Source: Mycolicibacter sinensis (GTDB taxonomy: Bacteria > Actinomycetota > Actinomycetes > Mycobacteriales > Mycobacteriaceae). From it: a stretch of 64,000 nucleotides of DNA. The stretch covers positions 1-64,000 of the forward strand of contig NZ_LZIN01000038.1 of NCBI RefSeq assembly GCF_001667375.1, given 5' to 3'. Within the stretch, counting starts at the first letter, position 1; each line of letters opens with the position of its first letter. This document shows, piece after piece, positions 1 through 9,012 of this stretch. The notes under the pieces were generated by a model that saw only the letters and a program-made list of their open reading frames with translations, made no database searches and was not told where the DNA came from. Made by a program: the position numbers and the translations under genes.

Positions 1-115
1 GCGCGCCGGGGGGGGGGGGGTGCTCCCCCCCCCCCCCCCCGGGCCCCGCGGGGGGCCCCCCCCCCGGGGGGCCCCCCCCCCGGGCCCGGGGGCCCCCCCC
101 CCGCGCCCCCCGGCT
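1..115. other. G/C homopolymer run, probable sequence artefact
   Basis: The first ~115 bases are almost only long runs of G and C (runs of 10 to 17), with no codon structure and no A/T apart from two T's. This begins about 9 bases after the hupB stop codon (on the minus strand). Nothing similar occurs elsewhere in the window. It looks like a contig-end or consensus-calling artefact rather than biology, although hupB downstream DNA is naturally GC rich. Confidence 0.6.
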
Positions 116-123
116 ATTCGTGG

Positions 124-810
124 TTACTTACGGCCTTTTCGTGCCGTGGCCTTGGTGGCCTTCTTGGCCGGAGCCTTCTTGGCCGCCGTCTTCTTGGCGG
201 TGGCCTTCTTGGCCGGAGCCTTGGTTGCGGCCTTGCGGGCCGGAGCCTTGGCCGCCGTCTTCTTGGCGGTCGCCTTCTTCGCCGGAGCCTTGGCCGCAGT
301 CTTCTTGGCCGCCGTCTTCTTGGCCGCGGCCTTGGTTGCGGCCTTCTTCGCCGGAGCCTTCTTGGCCGCCGTCTTCTTGGCGGCGACCTTCTTGGCCGGA
401 GCCTTGGCAGCCGTCTTCTTGGCGGCGGCCTTGGTGGCCTTCTTGGCCGGCGACTTCTTCGCCGCCTTCTTCGCGGCCGTGGTACCGGCACCGGCGCCAC
501 GCTTGACCGCGAGACCCTCGGACGGGACGCGCTGCGCGCCAGACACAATCGCCTTGAACTGCGCGCCCGGCCGGAACGCGGGGACAGACGTCGGCTTCAC
601 CTTGACCGTCTCACCGGTGCGGGGATTGCGGGCCACGCGCGCGGCGCGACGGCGGCGCTCGAACACGCCGAACCCGGTGATGGTGACGCTCTCACCCTTG
701 TGGACGGCACGCACAATGGCATTGACGAAATGCTCCACGGCTTCTGTCGCCGACCGACGGTCGGTGTCCAATTCCTTTGTGAGCACCTCGATGAGCTCTG
801 CTTTGTTCAT
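124..810 (-). CDS. hupB: HupB, nucleoid-associated HU-like protein with basic tail
   Basis: 228 residues. Residues 1-90 are a bacterial HU/IHF fold (start [10 protein letters not shown], then [21 protein letters not shown], the DNA-clamp arm). From about residue 110 the protein is a Lys/Ala/Pro tail of AAKK, APAKK and ATKA repeats, the mycobacterial HupB (MDP1/Hlp) architecture; the M. tuberculosis protein is 214 residues. It packs DNA in the nucleoid, and the histone-H1-like tail is known in the family to be acetylated. The start at 810 has a strong GGAGGG ribosome-binding site 7-8 bases upstream; the longer open frame to 969 lacks family similarity. It lies downstream of leuD on the same strand, separated by ~200 bp that probably holds its own promoter. 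Confidence 0.97.
   Translation of the reverse strand: MNKAELIEVLTKELDTDRRSATEAVEHFVNAIVRAVHKGESVTITGFGVFERRRRAARVARNPRTGETVKVKPTSVPAFRPGAQFKAIVSGAQRVPSEGLAVKRGAGAGTTAAKKAAKKSPAKKATKAAAKKTAAKAPAKKVAAKKTAAKKAPAKKAATKAAAKKTAAKKTAAKAPAKKATAKKTAAKAPARKAATKAPAKKATAKKTAAKKAPAKKATKATARKGRK
130..475 (-). repeat. Degenerate tandem coding repeat of the HupB tail
   Basis: The DNA encoding the HupB tail repeats short units on the plus strand (TTCTTGGCCGCCGTCTTCTT-type blocks) about a dozen times. Units are 12-30 bases and imperfect. Such a tract can change length by slippage, which would account for differing HupB tail lengths between species. All repeats remain in frame here. Confidence 0.7.
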
Positions 811-992
811 CCAATCCCTCCGAAACCAGTGGCCCTCCTTGAGCCGACTAGAGCACACGGTAAACCCTGATACCACTGATATCCAAGAGCCACGCGCAAT
901 TTCAGATGAGATTATCGGCCAATTCCGCAATCCGGTTCCCGCCCTTGGCCGCTGACGAGAGGCGTTCAATCAACCGGAAATAGGCTTCCGGA

Positions 993-1010
993 GACCGTCA
1001 CGAGACGGTC
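993..1010 (-). terminator. Small hairpin at the leuD stop codon
   Basis: GACCGTC and GACGGTC arms (7 bp, ACGA loop) overlap the leuD stop at 1009-1011. No T tract follows, so it may be a weak or Rho-assisted terminator of leuCD, or chance. Confidence 0.3.
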
Positions 1011-1605
1011 ACGAGGCCGGCAAGGTCCGCGGTTTCCAGTCCGGCCGGGCCGCCTCAAAAGAATCGATTTCGTCGAGTTTCCGCAGCGTAAGGCCTATAT
1101 CGTCAAGCCCTTCGGACAGTCGCCAGGCGGTGTAGTCGTCAATAGTGAACGCCACCACCGACGTTCCGGCGGTGATATTCCGATCTTGAAGATTGACAGT
1201 GATTTCCAGTCCGGGGCTTGCCTCGATGAGTTTCCAGAGCAGTTCCACGTCGTCCTGGGCCACCTGGGCCGCCAGCAACCCCGCCTTGCCGGCGTTTCCG
1301 CGGAAGATGTCGGCGAAACGCGAGGAGATCACCACCCGGAAGCCGTAGTCGAGCAGTGCCCACACCGCGTGTTCCCGCGATGAACCGGTGCCGAAGTCCG
1401 GCCCGGCAACCAGCACCGAACCTTGGTCGAACGGCTTGAGATTCAGGATGAACGACGGGTCGGTGCGCCAGGTGGCGAACAGGCCGTCCTCGAATCCGGT
1501 CCGGGTGATGCGCTTCAAATAGACCGCGGGAATGATCTGATCGGTGTCGACATTGGACCGCCGCAGCGGGACGCCGATTCCGGTATGGGTGTGAAAAGCT
1601 TCCAT
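1009..1605 (-). CDS. leuD: 3-isopropylmalate dehydratase small subunit
   Basis: 198 residues, the same length as M. tuberculosis LeuD. It is the swivel-domain subunit which pairs with LeuC to isomerise 2-isopropylmalate to 3-isopropylmalate in leucine synthesis. Visible family signatures are [16 protein letters not shown] near residue 18, and [11 protein letters not shown] with [15 protein letters not shown] downstream. It starts 28 bp after the leuC stop and is surely co-transcribed with it (leuCD, minus strand). No truncation or missing motif. Confidence 0.97.
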   Translation of the reverse strand: MEAFHTHTGIGVPLRRSNVDTDQIIPAVYLKRITRTGFEDGLFATWRTDPSFILNLKPFDQGSVLVAGPDFGTGSSREHAVWALLDYGFRVVISSRFADIFRGNAGKAGLLAAQVAQDDVELLWKLIEASPGLEITVNLQDRNITAGTSVVAFTIDDYTAWRLSEGLDDIGLTLRKLDEIDSFEAARPDWKPRTLPAS

Positions 1606-1633
1606 GACTAAACTCCTTTAAATACCGTGGCAG

Positions 1634-3055
1634 TCAGTTCAAGTCGGCAGGGGCCGACAGCGTCCCGCGGACCGCGGTGGCGGCGGCCACGACCGGAGAC
1701 ACCAGGTGGGTTCGCCCGCCTTTGCCTTGCCGGCCCTCGAAATTGCGGTTGGAGGTCGACGCGCAGCGCTGTCCCGGAGCGAGCTGATCCGGGTTCATTC
1801 CCAGGCACATCGAGCAGCCGGGCTGACGCCATTCGGCACCGGCGGCGGTGAAAACCTCAGCGAGCCCTTCGGCTTCGGCCTGGTTACGCACCCGCATCGA
1901 TCCCGGCACGACGAGCATCCGCACCCCCTCGCAGACCTGCCGACCCCGCAGTACGTCGGCCACCGCGCGCAGATCCTCGATCCGTCCATTGGTGCACGAC
2001 CCGACGAACACCGTGTCAACCGCGATCTCACGCATCGGCGTCCCGGGGCGAAGGTCCATGTAGGCCAACGCCTTCTCCGCGGCCCGCCGCGCGGCCTCGT
2101 CGGTGATCGTCTCCGGATCGGGCACCGCCGCACCCAGCGGCACCCCCTGGCCGGGGTTGGTGCCCCAGGTGACGAACGGGGTCAGTGCCGAGGCGTCCAA
2201 GAAGACCTCGGCGTCGTACACCGCACCGGGGTCGGTGCGCAGACGGTCCCAGTAGGTCACCGCGGCATCCCAGTCCGCGCCGGCCGGCGCATGCGGGCGG
2301 CCCCGCAGATACTCGTAGGTGGTCGCATCGGGAGCGACCATCCCGGCCCGGGCGCCGGCCTCAATGCTCATGTTGCAGATCGTCATCCGGGCTTCCATCG
2401 ACAGCGCCTCGATGACACTGCCCCGGTATTCGATGACGTAGCCCTGGCCGCCGCCGGTTCCGATCTGGGCGATCACTGCCAGGATGATGTCCTTGGCGGT
2501 GACCCCCGCCGGCAATTGACCGCCTTCCCCTTCTACGGTGACCGCCATCGTCTTGAACGGCCGCAGCGGCAACGTCTGGGTGGCCAGCACGTGTTCGACC
2601 TCCGAGGTCCCGATGCCCATCGCCAGCGCGCCGAACGCACCGTGGGTCGAGGTGTGGCTGTCACCGCAGACCACGGTGGTGCCGGGCTGGGTGAGACCCA
2701 GCTGCGGCCCGATGATGTGCACGATGCCCTGGTCGATGTCGCCCATCGGGTGCAACCGGATGCCGAACTCGGCGCAGTTGTGCCGCAGCGTCTCGACCTG
2801 GGTACGCGACACCGGGTCGGCGATCGGCTTGTCGATGTCGATCGTCGGAACGTTGTGGTCCTCGGTGGCGATGGTCAGATCCGGGCGCCGCACTGCGCGG
2901 CCGGCCAAGCGCAGACCCTCGAACGCCTGCGGACTGGTTACCTCATGAACGAGGTGCAGATCGATGTAGATCAGGTCGGGTTCGGTTCCGCCGCCGGAGA
3001 CCACGACGTGGTCGGCCCAGACCTTTTCGGCCAGGGTGCGAGGTTGCTGCGTCAT
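1634..3055 (-). CDS. leuC: 3-isopropylmalate dehydratase large subunit
   Basis: 473 residues, identical in length to M. tuberculosis LeuC. It is the aconitase-family [4Fe-4S] subunit of isopropylmalate isomerase in leucine synthesis. Motifs seen are [29 protein letters not shown] and [14 protein letters not shown], which supply the three cluster-ligating cysteines. ATG 3055 ([13 protein letters not shown]) is chosen by length and alignment; in-frame GTG 3067 and ATG 3061 are alternatives. Only 36 bp separate it from the divergent IclR gene, so both are probably controlled from that gap. Confidence 0.96.
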   Translation of the reverse strand: MTQQPRTLAEKVWADHVVVSGGGTEPDLIYIDLHLVHEVTSPQAFEGLRLAGRAVRRPDLTIATEDHNVPTIDIDKPIADPVSRTQVETLRHNCAEFGIRLHPMGDIDQGIVHIIGPQLGLTQPGTTVVCGDSHTSTHGAFGALAMGIGTSEVEHVLATQTLPLRPFKTMAVTVEGEGGQLPAGVTAKDIILAVIAQIGTGGGQGYVIEYRGSVIEALSMEARMTICNMSIEAGARAGMVAPDATTYEYLRGRPHAPAGADWDAAVTYWDRLRTDPGAVYDAEVFLDASALTPFVTWGTNPGQGVPLGAAVPDPETITDEAARRAAEKALAYMDLRPGTPMREIAVDTVFVGSCTNGRIEDLRAVADVLRGRQVCEGVRMLVVPGSMRVRNQAEAEGLAEVFTAAGAEWRQPGCSMCLGMNPDQLAPGQRCASTSNRNFEGRQGKGGRTHLVSPVVAAATAVRGTLSAPADLN

Positions 3056-3061
3056 TACCAT

Positions 3062-3091
3062 TCTCACATTCTGAGACGTTAGTATCTAGAT
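3062..3091 (+). promoter_or_regulatory. leuC / iclR divergent control region with leaderless -10
   Basis: On plus, TAGTAT at 3080-3085 (mycobacterial TANNNT -10) lies exactly 6 bases before the ATG at 3092, the spacing of leaderless transcripts. A dyad TCTCA-CATTC-TGAGA occupies 3062-3076, between this -10 and the leuC start, and is a reasonable IclR operator. The site was found by eye; transcription starts are inferred. Confidence 0.5.
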
Positions 3092-3793
3092 ATGGGACAG
3101 CATAGCGGCATCGGCGTTTTGGACAAAGCCCTGGTGGTGCTGCACACGGTCGCCGAATCGCCGTGTGGGCTCGCCGAACTGTGCGATCGCACCGGCCTGC
3201 CTCGCGCGACCGCGCACCGCCTGGCCGCCGGACTCGAGGCGCACCGGCTGCTCGGGCGCGACGATGACGGCCGCTGGCAGATCGGTCCCGCGGTCACCGA
3301 ACTGGCGGCCCGCGCCGATGATCCGCTGCGCGCAGCCGGCGCCGCGGTGCTGCCGCGGCTACGGGAGATCACCGACGAGAGCGTTCAGCTGTACCGCCGC
3401 GAGGGCTCCGCGCGGGTCTGCGTGGCAGCGCTGGAACCCCCTGCGGGGCTGCGGGACACGGTTCCGGTCGGCGCCCGGCTGCCGATGACGGCCGGCTCGG
3501 GAGCCAAGGTTCTCCTGGCCTACGCCGAACCGGCGCTCCAGCAAGAAGTGCTGGCGGAGGCCAAGTTCACCAGCCGCACCCTGGCCGACGTGCGCCGGCG
3601 CGGCTGGGCGCAGAGCGTCGCCGAGCGCGAACCGGGTGTGGCCAGCGTCTCAGCGCCGGTGCGCGACCAGCGCGGCACGGTGGTGGCGGCCATCTCGGTG
3701 TCGGGTCCGATCGACCGGATGGGACGACGCCCCGGCGCGCGCTGGGCGGCTGCACTGCTCGCGGCCGCCGAGGCACTCACCGCCCGGCTGTGA
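3092..3793 (+). CDS. IclR-family regulator divergent from leuCD (Rv2989 type)
   Basis: 233 residues. The N-terminal winged helix (about residues 4-60, LAELCDRTGLPRATAHRLAAGLEA) is followed by an IclR effector domain, including the dimer/effector segment VGARLPMTAGSGAKVLLAY. Its place next to leuCD is conserved in mycobacteria, and it is the obvious candidate regulator of leuCD and itself. The effector cannot be read from sequence. Start ATG 3092 is supported by the leaderless -10 six bases upstream. Confidence 0.9.
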   Translation: MGQHSGIGVLDKALVVLHTVAESPCGLAELCDRTGLPRATAHRLAAGLEAHRLLGRDDDGRWQIGPAVTELAARADDPLRAAGAAVLPRLREITDESVQLYRREGSARVCVAALEPPAGLRDTVPVGARLPMTAGSGAKVLLAYAEPALQQEVLAEAKFTSRTLADVRRRGWAQSVAEREPGVASVSAPVRDQRGTVVAAISVSGPIDRMGRRPGARWAAALLAAAEALTARL

Positions 3794-3838
3794 CCCAGCC
3801 GCGTACGCCGTTGGCCACGCACCTGCCAGACTGCTGGG

Positions 3839-4339
3839 ATGGGAACCAACCAGCGCGCGCAGATCGTCATGACCGACGCCGAGGTCGCCGACTTCGTCAC
3901 CAGCCACCGCACCGGAACGCTGGCCACCATCGGCCCCGACGGCCAGCCGCACCTGACTGCGATGTGGTACGCGGTGCTCGACGGCGAGATCTGGCTCGAG
4001 ACCAAGGCCAAGTCGCAGAAGGCGGTCAACCTGCGCCGCGATCCGCGCGTGAGCTTCCTGTTGGAGGCCGGCCAGACCTACGACACCCTGCGCGGGGTGT
4101 CGTTCGAAGGAGTCGCCGAGATCGTCGACGACCCGGAGACCTGCTTCCGGGTCGGCGTCAGCGTCTGGGAGCGCTACACCGGGCCCTACAGCGACGAGAT
4201 GAAGCCGGGCGTCGAGGCGATGATGAACAACCGGGTGGCTGTGCGCATCGTCACACGGCGCGCCCGGTCCTGGGACCACCGCAAGCTGGGGCTGCCGGCG
4301 ATGCCGCTGGCCGGTTCGACCGCGCCGACGAGCGCCTGA
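3839..4339 (+). CDS. PPOX-fold flavin/F420-binding protein (Rv2991 type)
   Basis: 166 residues of the split-barrel pyridoxamine-phosphate-oxidase-like fold, clearly the Rv2991 homologue. Visible are the LATIGPDGQPHLTAMWYAVLDGEIWLET beta-strand pair and KAVNLRRDPRVSFLLE. This superfamily includes F420H2-dependent reductases (FDORs); the substrate is unknown. The start at 3839 is preceded by CAGACT plus 6 bases, compatible with a leaderless message but off the -10 consensus. A strong hairpin follows the stop. Confidence 0.85.
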   Translation: MGTNQRAQIVMTDAEVADFVTSHRTGTLATIGPDGQPHLTAMWYAVLDGEIWLETKAKSQKAVNLRRDPRVSFLLEAGQTYDTLRGVSFEGVAEIVDDPETCFRVGVSVWERYTGPYSDEMKPGVEAMMNNRVAVRIVTRRARSWDHRKLGLPAMPLAGSTAPTSA

Positions 4340-4356
4340 GCCCGCCCGAAATCCAC

Positions 4357-4384
4357 AAAGGCCCGCACCTTGGTGCGGGCCTTT
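4357..4384. terminator. Bidirectional intrinsic terminator between the PPOX gene and tRNA-Glu
   Basis: A perfect 13-bp inverted repeat (AAAGGCCCGCACC paired with its complement, minimal TT loop) with A's on one side and T's on the other. It lies 18 bp after the PPOX stop codon and 7 bp beyond the 3' end of tRNA-Glu on minus, so it can end transcription from both sides. Confidence 0.85.
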
Positions 4385-4390
4385 GATTTG

Positions 4391-4463
4391 TACCCCCGAT
4401 GGGATTCGAACCCACGCTACCGCCGTGAGAGGGCGGCGTCCTAGGCCGCTAGACGACGGGGGC
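4391..4463 (-). tRNA. tRNA-Glu (anticodon CUC)
   Basis: 73 nt. Acceptor GCCCCCG pairs with CGGGGGU, discriminator A. The anticodon stem CCGCC/GGCGG encloses loop CUCUCAC, giving anticodon CUC for GAG codons. The T arm has GGTTCGAATCC. CCA is not encoded. It lies downstream of gltX on the same strand. Confidence 0.97.
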
Positions 4464-4537
4464 TAGAACATTTACGGGTTGTCAGCATAGCCCAACCCCA
4501 ACGGCCCGCCTAATCGCTTGCGGCGGACCGGTTTTTG

Positions 4538-4609
4538 CTGGGGTACCAGGACTCGAACCTAGAATGGCTGAACCAGAATCAGCTGTGTTGCCAATTACAC
4601 CATACCCCA
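4538..4609 (-). tRNA. tRNA-Gln (anticodon CUG)
   Basis: 72 nt. Acceptor TGGGGTA pairs with TACCCCA, discriminator G. Anticodon stem GCTGA/TCAGC with loop TTCTGGT gives anticodon CUG for CAG codons. T arm GGTTCGAGTCC. CCA is not encoded. No GlnRS gene is seen in the window, while GltX and GatCAB are present, matching the known mycobacterial indirect route of Gln-tRNA formation. Confidence 0.97.
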
Positions 4610-4716
4610 TTGGCTAGCCATAACCGCTGGTCACAGTGCCGGTCGGGCACTTCGAGCCAGCCGCTGTGGGCCGACGTGCAGACTACCAAACTTCTACCGC
4701 GAAGTACTCATCGCGC

Positions 4717-6180
4717 TTACCCGACGCCGTTACGGGCCGCCCGCAACCGCGCCAGGCTGCGTTCTGCGCCCAGCAGTTCCAGTGACTCGAACAGCGGCGG
4801 GCTGACCAACCCGCCGGTGACCGCGACCCGGACCGGACCGAACGCCTTACGCGGTTTGAGCTCCAGAGCCTCCAGCAACGCGGCCTTCAGCGCAGCCTCG
4901 ATGGCCTCGGTGGTCCAGTCCCCCACCCCCTCCAGCGCGGCGATGGCGGCGTCCAGGACGGGGCCGGCCTCAGGCCCCAACTCCTTGGCGACCGCGCGCG
5001 GGTCCAGCGCGTAGGCGTCGTCGTTGAAGAACTTCAGCAGTCCCCAGGCGTCGCCGAGCACCACGATGCGGGTCTGCACCAGCGCCGCGGCCGTCGCAAA
5101 GGCGGCGCCGTGCAACCCGGTGTCATGACCATGGGTGTCGAAGTAGGCGCGCAGTCGGGTGGTGAAGTCTTGCGCGTCCAGCATCCGGATGTGCTCGGCA
5201 TTGAGCGCATCGGCCTTCTTCTGATCGAACCGGGCCGGGTTGGAGTTGACGTCGGCCACATCGAAGGCAGCGACCATCTCGTCGAGACCGAAAACGTCGC
5301 GGTCGTCAGCGATCGACCAGCCCAGCAGCGCCAGGTAGTTCAGCAGCCCTTCGGGGATGAAGCCGCGGTCGCGGTGGGCGAACAGATTCGACTGCGGATC
5401 GCGCTTGGACAACTTCTTGGTTCCTTCGCCCAAAACCGTTGGCAGGTGCGCGAACTCCGGAATACGGTCGGCCACGCCGATGCGCATCAAGGCCTGATAC
5501 AGCGCGATCTGCCGGGGGGTGGACGGCAGCAGGTCCTCACCGCGCAGCACATGGGTGATCTTCATCATCGCGTCATCGACCGGGTTGACCAGCGTGTACA
5601 GCGGATCCCCGTTGGCGCGGGTCAGCGCGAAATCGGGAACGGTGCCCGCCGGGAAGGTCGTCGGCCCGCGAACCAGGTCGTTCCAGCCCAGCTCGGTATC
5701 GGGCATCCGCAACCGCACGACGGGCCGGCGCCCCTCGGCCAGGTAGCCGGAACGCTGGTCATCGGTGAGGTCCCGGTCGAAGTTGTCGTAGCCCAGCTTG
5801 GGATTGCGGCCGGCGGCCAGGTGACGGGCTTCGACCTCGTCCGGCGTCGAAAAGGCCTCATAGGCCTCGCCGGCCGCCAGCAGCTGGGCAACCACGTCGC
5901 GGTGGATGTCGGCGCGTTGCGACTGCCGGTAGGGGCCGTAGGGACCGCCCACTTCGGGCCCCTCGTCCCAGTCCAGCTGCAACCAGCGCAGCGCGTCGAG
6001 CAACGCCAGATAACTTTCCTCGCTGTCGCGCTGCGCATCGGTGTCCTCCACCCGGAAGACCAAGGTGCCGCCGGTGTGCCGGGCGTAGGCCCAGTTGAAC
6101 AGTGCGGTGCGGATCAGGCCGACGTGCGGTGTGCCGGTCGGAGATGGGCAGAACCGAACGCGAACAGCGGGTGCGGTCAC
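4717..6180 (-). CDS. gltX: Glutamyl-tRNA synthetase (non-discriminating type)
   Basis: 487 residues; class I synthetase. The HIGH-box variant HVGL lies at residues 19-22 after CPSPTGTP, and the KMSKS-box variant KLSKR at 256-260. It charges tRNA-Glu; in actinobacteria lacking GlnRS it also mischarges tRNA-Gln for GatCAB. Start is GTG at 6180, overlapping the upstream FAH-family stop by 4 bp (GTGA), so the two are translationally coupled. tRNA-Gln and tRNA-Glu genes follow on the same strand. Confidence 0.97.
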   Translation of the reverse strand: MTAPAVRVRFCPSPTGTPHVGLIRTALFNWAYARHTGGTLVFRVEDTDAQRDSEESYLALLDALRWLQLDWDEGPEVGGPYGPYRQSQRADIHRDVVAQLLAAGEAYEAFSTPDEVEARHLAAGRNPKLGYDNFDRDLTDDQRSGYLAEGRRPVVRLRMPDTELGWNDLVRGPTTFPAGTVPDFALTRANGDPLYTLVNPVDDAMMKITHVLRGEDLLPSTPRQIALYQALMRIGVADRIPEFAHLPTVLGEGTKKLSKRDPQSNLFAHRDRGFIPEGLLNYLALLGWSIADDRDVFGLDEMVAAFDVADVNSNPARFDQKKADALNAEHIRMLDAQDFTTRLRAYFDTHGHDTGLHGAAFATAAALVQTRIVVLGDAWGLLKFFNDDAYALDPRAVAKELGPEAGPVLDAAIAALEGVGDWTTEAIEAALKAALLEALELKPRKAFGPVRVAVTGGLVSPPLFESLELLGAERSLARLRAARNGVG

Positions 6181-6974
6181 GACTTTCCTTTGCGGATAAC
6201 CGGATTAGTGAGGGTTCCGATGCCTTCGACGGAGACGGACACGGTGTCGCCGTGTTCGATGGGGCCGACGCCGTCGGGGGTGCCGGTGAGGATGAGGTCG
6301 CCGGGCAGCAGGGTCATCACCGCCGAGATCCACTCCACGATGGCGCCGATGTCGTGAATCATCAGCGAGGTCCGGCTGTCCTGCTTGACCTGCCCGTTGA
6401 CCTCGGTGCGGATCGCCAGGTCGGTCGGGTCGAGGTCGGTGACGATCCACGGCCCGACCGGGCAGAAGGTGTCGTGCCCCTTGGCCCGAGTCCACTGGCC
6501 GTCGGATTTCTGCTGGTCCCGCGCCGACACGTCATTGCCGATGGTGTAGCCCAGGATGTTGTCGCAGGCCCGGGCCGCCGGAACGTCCTTGCACGGCCGC
6601 GAGATCACCACGGCCAGCTCGCCCTCGTAGTGGACCGGGGACGCATTGGCGGGCAGTTGAATCGGCACGTTCGGCCCGACGATCGCGGTGTTGGGCTTGA
6701 GGAACATGGTTGGGTTGGCCGGTGCGGCGCTACCCATCTCGGCGATGTGGGCCGCATAGTTCTTGCCGATGCAGACCACCTTGCTGGCCAGGATCGGGGC
6801 CAGCAGGCGCACGTCGGCCAGCGGCCAGGACCGGCCGGTGAACTCCGGTGTGCCGAACGGGTGCTCGGCGATTTCGCGAGCGGTCATCGCGGTCATGTCA
6901 TCGGGCCGGTCCGGGTCACACTCCACACTGACGAAGGCGACGCCGTCCGGGCTGGCAATTCGGCCTAGGCGCAT
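6177..6974 (-). CDS. Fumarylacetoacetate hydrolase-family protein (Rv2993c type)
   Basis: 265 residues. The FAH C-terminal domain is recognisable from [48 protein letters not shown] and [16 protein letters not shown]; the acidic residues of the metal site (EGE, later D) are present. Such enzymes act as hydrolases or decarboxylases on 2-hydroxyhepta-2,4-diene-1,7-dioate or oxaloacetate-like acids; the true substrate is unknown. Start 6974 is chosen because TAGGCT at 6982-6987 is a -10 seven bases upstream (leaderless); the open frame running to 7331 is antisense to the MFS gene. Confidence 0.88.
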   Translation of the reverse strand: MRLGRIASPDGVAFVSVECDPDRPDDMTAMTAREIAEHPFGTPEFTGRSWPLADVRLLAPILASKVVCIGKNYAAHIAEMGSAAPANPTMFLKPNTAIVGPNVPIQLPANASPVHYEGELAVVISRPCKDVPAARACDNILGYTIGNDVSARDQQKSDGQWTRAKGHDTFCPVGPWIVTDLDPTDLAIRTEVNGQVKQDSRTSLMIHDIGAIVEWISAVMTLLPGDLILTGTPDGVGPIEHGDTVSVSVEGIGTLTNPVIRKGKS

Positions 6975-6981
6975 TCGAGCA

Positions 6982-6991
6982 AGCCTAGTGT
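6982..6991. promoter_or_regulatory. Overlapping -10 boxes of the FAH and MFS genes
   Basis: On minus, TAGGCT (6982-6987) is 7 bases from the FAH ATG. On plus, TAGTGT (6986-6991) could serve the divergent MFS gene. The two boxes overlap, so initiation in one direction may exclude the other. Inferred from motif and spacing only. Confidence 0.45.
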
Positions 6992-7034
6992 TCGTGGCCA
7001 GCAGACACCGACTGGCATGTGGAACCATGACCAG

Positions 7035-8291
7035 GTGTCCACGGAGTCGATCAGCAGTGCTGCACGCTGGTCGGTGATGATCGTGGCGTTGGTGGCGACG
7101 CTGTGCTCGTTCGTGTTCATCAACGGCATCGCCTTCGTCATCCCGATGCTGGAGACCAAGCGGGACACCAATCTCGCGATGGCGGGTCTGCTGGCCTCGA
7201 TGCCCAGCTTCGGCATGGTGCTGACGCTGTTCGCCTGGGGCGCCCTGCTGGACCGCATCGGCGAGCGGATCGTGTTGTCCGTCGGCTCCGCGCTGACCGC
7301 GCTGGCCGCCTTCGGGGCCGCGTCGATGCACTCACTGGTCGGGGTCGGCGCGTTTCTGTTTCTGGGCGGCATGGCCGCCGCCAGCGCCAACAGCGCCAGT
7401 GGCCGGCTGGTGACCGGTTGGTTCCCGCCGCACCAGCGCGGGCTGGTGATGGGGATCCGCCAGACGGCGCAGCCGCTGGGAATCGCCCTGGGAGCCGAGG
7501 TGATTCCGGAACTGGCCGAGCACGGTCTGGCGCGGGCGCTGATGTTCCCCGCGACGCTGTGCGCGGTGGCGGCGGTGGCGTGTGCCATCGGGGTGGTCGA
7601 TCCGCCGCGGCGACCGCGGTCGGCGGCGACGGGCGCCGAGTTGTCCAACCCCTACCGCGGCTCGAAGGTGCTGTGGCGCATCCATGTGTCCTCGGCGCTG
7701 CTGATGGTTCCGCAGTGTGTGCTGGCCACCTTCATGCTGGTGTGGCTGATCGTCGACACGGACTGGTCGATCGCCGCCGCCGGCAGCCTGGTGACGGTGT
7801 CGCAGTTGCTCGGCGCCGCCGGGCGGGTGCTGGCCGGCCGATGGTCCGACCGGGTGCACTCGCGGCTGCGACCGATCCGCAGCCTAGCCGTCGCCGGGGC
7901 GGTGGCGATGGTGGTGCTCGGGGTGACCGATCATCTGCACTCCCACCTGGCCGAAGCCGCGATGGTCGTCGCGGCGGTGATCAGCGTGCTGGACAACGGG
8001 CTGTCGTCGACGGCGGTCGCCGAGATGGCCGGGCCGTACTGGAGCGGACGCGCACTGGGCACGCAGAACACCACCCAGCGCCTCACCGCCGGAATCGCGC
8101 CCCCGGTGTTCGGTGCATTGATCGGCGCCATCGGCTACCCCTTGGCCTTCGCGCTGTGCGGGCTGTTCCCGCTGGTTGCGTGGCGGCTGGTGCCGGTCCG
8201 CGCCGAGCCCGAGGGCCGCTCGGTGCTCGAGGCGCTGCGCACGCTGCGGGTGCCGCCCGGCCCGCCGCCCGACCCGTCGGTGAATCCGTGA
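7035..8291 (+). CDS. MFS transporter, Rv2994 type (copy 1)
   Basis: 418 residues with about 12 hydrophobic segments. MFS signatures are WGALLDRIGERIVLSVGSALTAL (motif A, loop 2-3) and [29 protein letters not shown] 7035 is preferred because it aligns residue for residue with the start of the second MFS at 16788 (VSTESISSAARWS versus [13 protein letters not shown]); ATG 7017 is the alternative. In M. tuberculosis this gene adjoins leuB; here it is separated from leuB by the ect/amidase island. The substrate is unknown. ectA follows after 25 bp, so read-through into the ect genes is likely. Confidence 0.88.
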   Translation: MSTESISSAARWSVMIVALVATLCSFVFINGIAFVIPMLETKRDTNLAMAGLLASMPSFGMVLTLFAWGALLDRIGERIVLSVGSALTALAAFGAASMHSLVGVGAFLFLGGMAAASANSASGRLVTGWFPPHQRGLVMGIRQTAQPLGIALGAEVIPELAEHGLARALMFPATLCAVAAVACAIGVVDPPRRPRSAATGAELSNPYRGSKVLWRIHVSSALLMVPQCVLATFMLVWLIVDTDWSIAAAGSLVTVSQLLGAAGRVLAGRWSDRVHSRLRPIRSLAVAGAVAMVVLGVTDHLHSHLAEAAMVVAAVISVLDNGLSSTAVAEMAGPYWSGRALGTQNTTQRLTAGIAPPVFGALIGAIGYPLAFALCGLFPLVAWRLVPVRAEPEGRSVLEALRTLRVPPGPPPDPSVNP

Positions 8292-8316
8292 TCGCCTGCC
8301 CCGTACCGTCGATCAG

Positions 8317-8826
8317 ATGACGGACCCGGCTGACATTCATCTTCGGACACCGACTGTGGCGGACGGCCCGGCCCTGTGGCAGATGGCCGTCGACAGCGCG
8401 ACCCTCGACGTCAACGCGCCCTACGCCTACCTGCTGTGGTGCCGCGACTTCGCCGCCAGCTCGGTGATCGCCGAGGTCGGCGGCGAGCCGGCCGGCTTCG
8501 TCACCGGCTACCGCCGCCCGCAGCAGCCCGCAACGCTGATGGTCTGGCAGGTGGCGGTGAACGACGCGCACCGCGGCATAGGCCTGGCCGGCCGGATGCT
8601 CGATCATCTGGCGGCCGACCTGGTGGCCGACGGCGGCACGCACCTTGAGACGTCAATCACACCGGACAACGAGGCCAGCCGCCGTCTTTTCGGCGCTTTC
8701 GCGCGCCGCTGGGAGGCCGCCCTCGAGTGCTCCGAGCTGTTCGGGGCGGGTTTGTTCCCCGAGTCCCACTTGGCCGAGGAGCTGTTTCGGATCGGCCCGT
8801 TGCGGGTAGACACGCCACGTCGGTAG
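8317..8826 (+). CDS. ectA: L-2,4-diaminobutyrate N-acetyltransferase
   Basis: 169 residues; GNAT fold. After HLRTPTVADGPALWQMA it shows the EctA signature SPY-like segment NAPYAYLLWCRDFA, the acetyl-CoA loop VNDAHRGIGLAGRML and ETSITPDNEASRRLF. It acetylates the gamma-amino group of diaminobutyrate, the second step of ectoine synthesis. ectB, ectC and ectD follow, but ectB only after an unusual 186-bp gap. Confidence 0.95.
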   Translation: MTDPADIHLRTPTVADGPALWQMAVDSATLDVNAPYAYLLWCRDFAASSVIAEVGGEPAGFVTGYRRPQQPATLMVWQVAVNDAHRGIGLAGRMLDHLAADLVADGGTHLETSITPDNEASRRLFGAFARRWEAALECSELFGAGLFPESHLAEELFRIGPLRVDTPRR

Positions 8827-8854
8827 CAGCATCACAAGGTTGAGATAACAATTT

Positions 8855-8941
8855 GGTCTCGGTAAGGTCGCGACCGCGCAAAGTGAGCCCCGGCAAGGCA
8901 GCCGGGGGCATCCGAGCGGGGTGGTAGGTCGAGCCGAGATC
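8855..8941 (+). ncRNA. Candidate structured leader between ectA and ectB
   Basis: The ectA-ectB spacer (8827-9012) holds a foldable core. A closing helix pairs GGTCTCGG (8855-8862) with CCGAGATC (8934-8941), 8 bp with one G-U. Inside, CGACC (8871-8875) can pair with GGTCG (8927-8931), and a hairpin pairs GCCCCGGC (8887-8894) with GCCGGGG (8901-8907) around AAGGCA. The pattern could be a riboswitch, a processing site or a protein-binding leader. I could not match it to a known class. No open frame of coding character is present. Confidence 0.4.
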
Positions 8942-9012
8942 ACCCGCGGCACGAGTTTTAAATCGACCTGTCGTTCCGTTCCGTTGTATGTGACCGACGG
9001 ACGGAGGAAGCC

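Noticed and set aside
130..475. CRISPR-like repeat array
   Set aside because: The periodic sequence encodes the HupB Lys/Ala tail in frame, has no spacers, and no cas genes are near.
1706..3082. 458-codon plus frame opposite leuC
   Set aside because: Antisense to a full-length LeuC; Arg/His-rich composition without motifs.
6975..7331. N-terminal extension of the FAH gene to 7331
   Set aside because: It is antisense to the MFS coding region, lacks family similarity, and a leaderless -10 sits at the ATG 6974.
8855..8941. Assignment of the ectA-ectB fold to a known riboswitch (ydaO, SAM-IV, SAH)
   Set aside because: The conserved loop sequences I remember for those classes are not present; kept only as an unnamed candidate.
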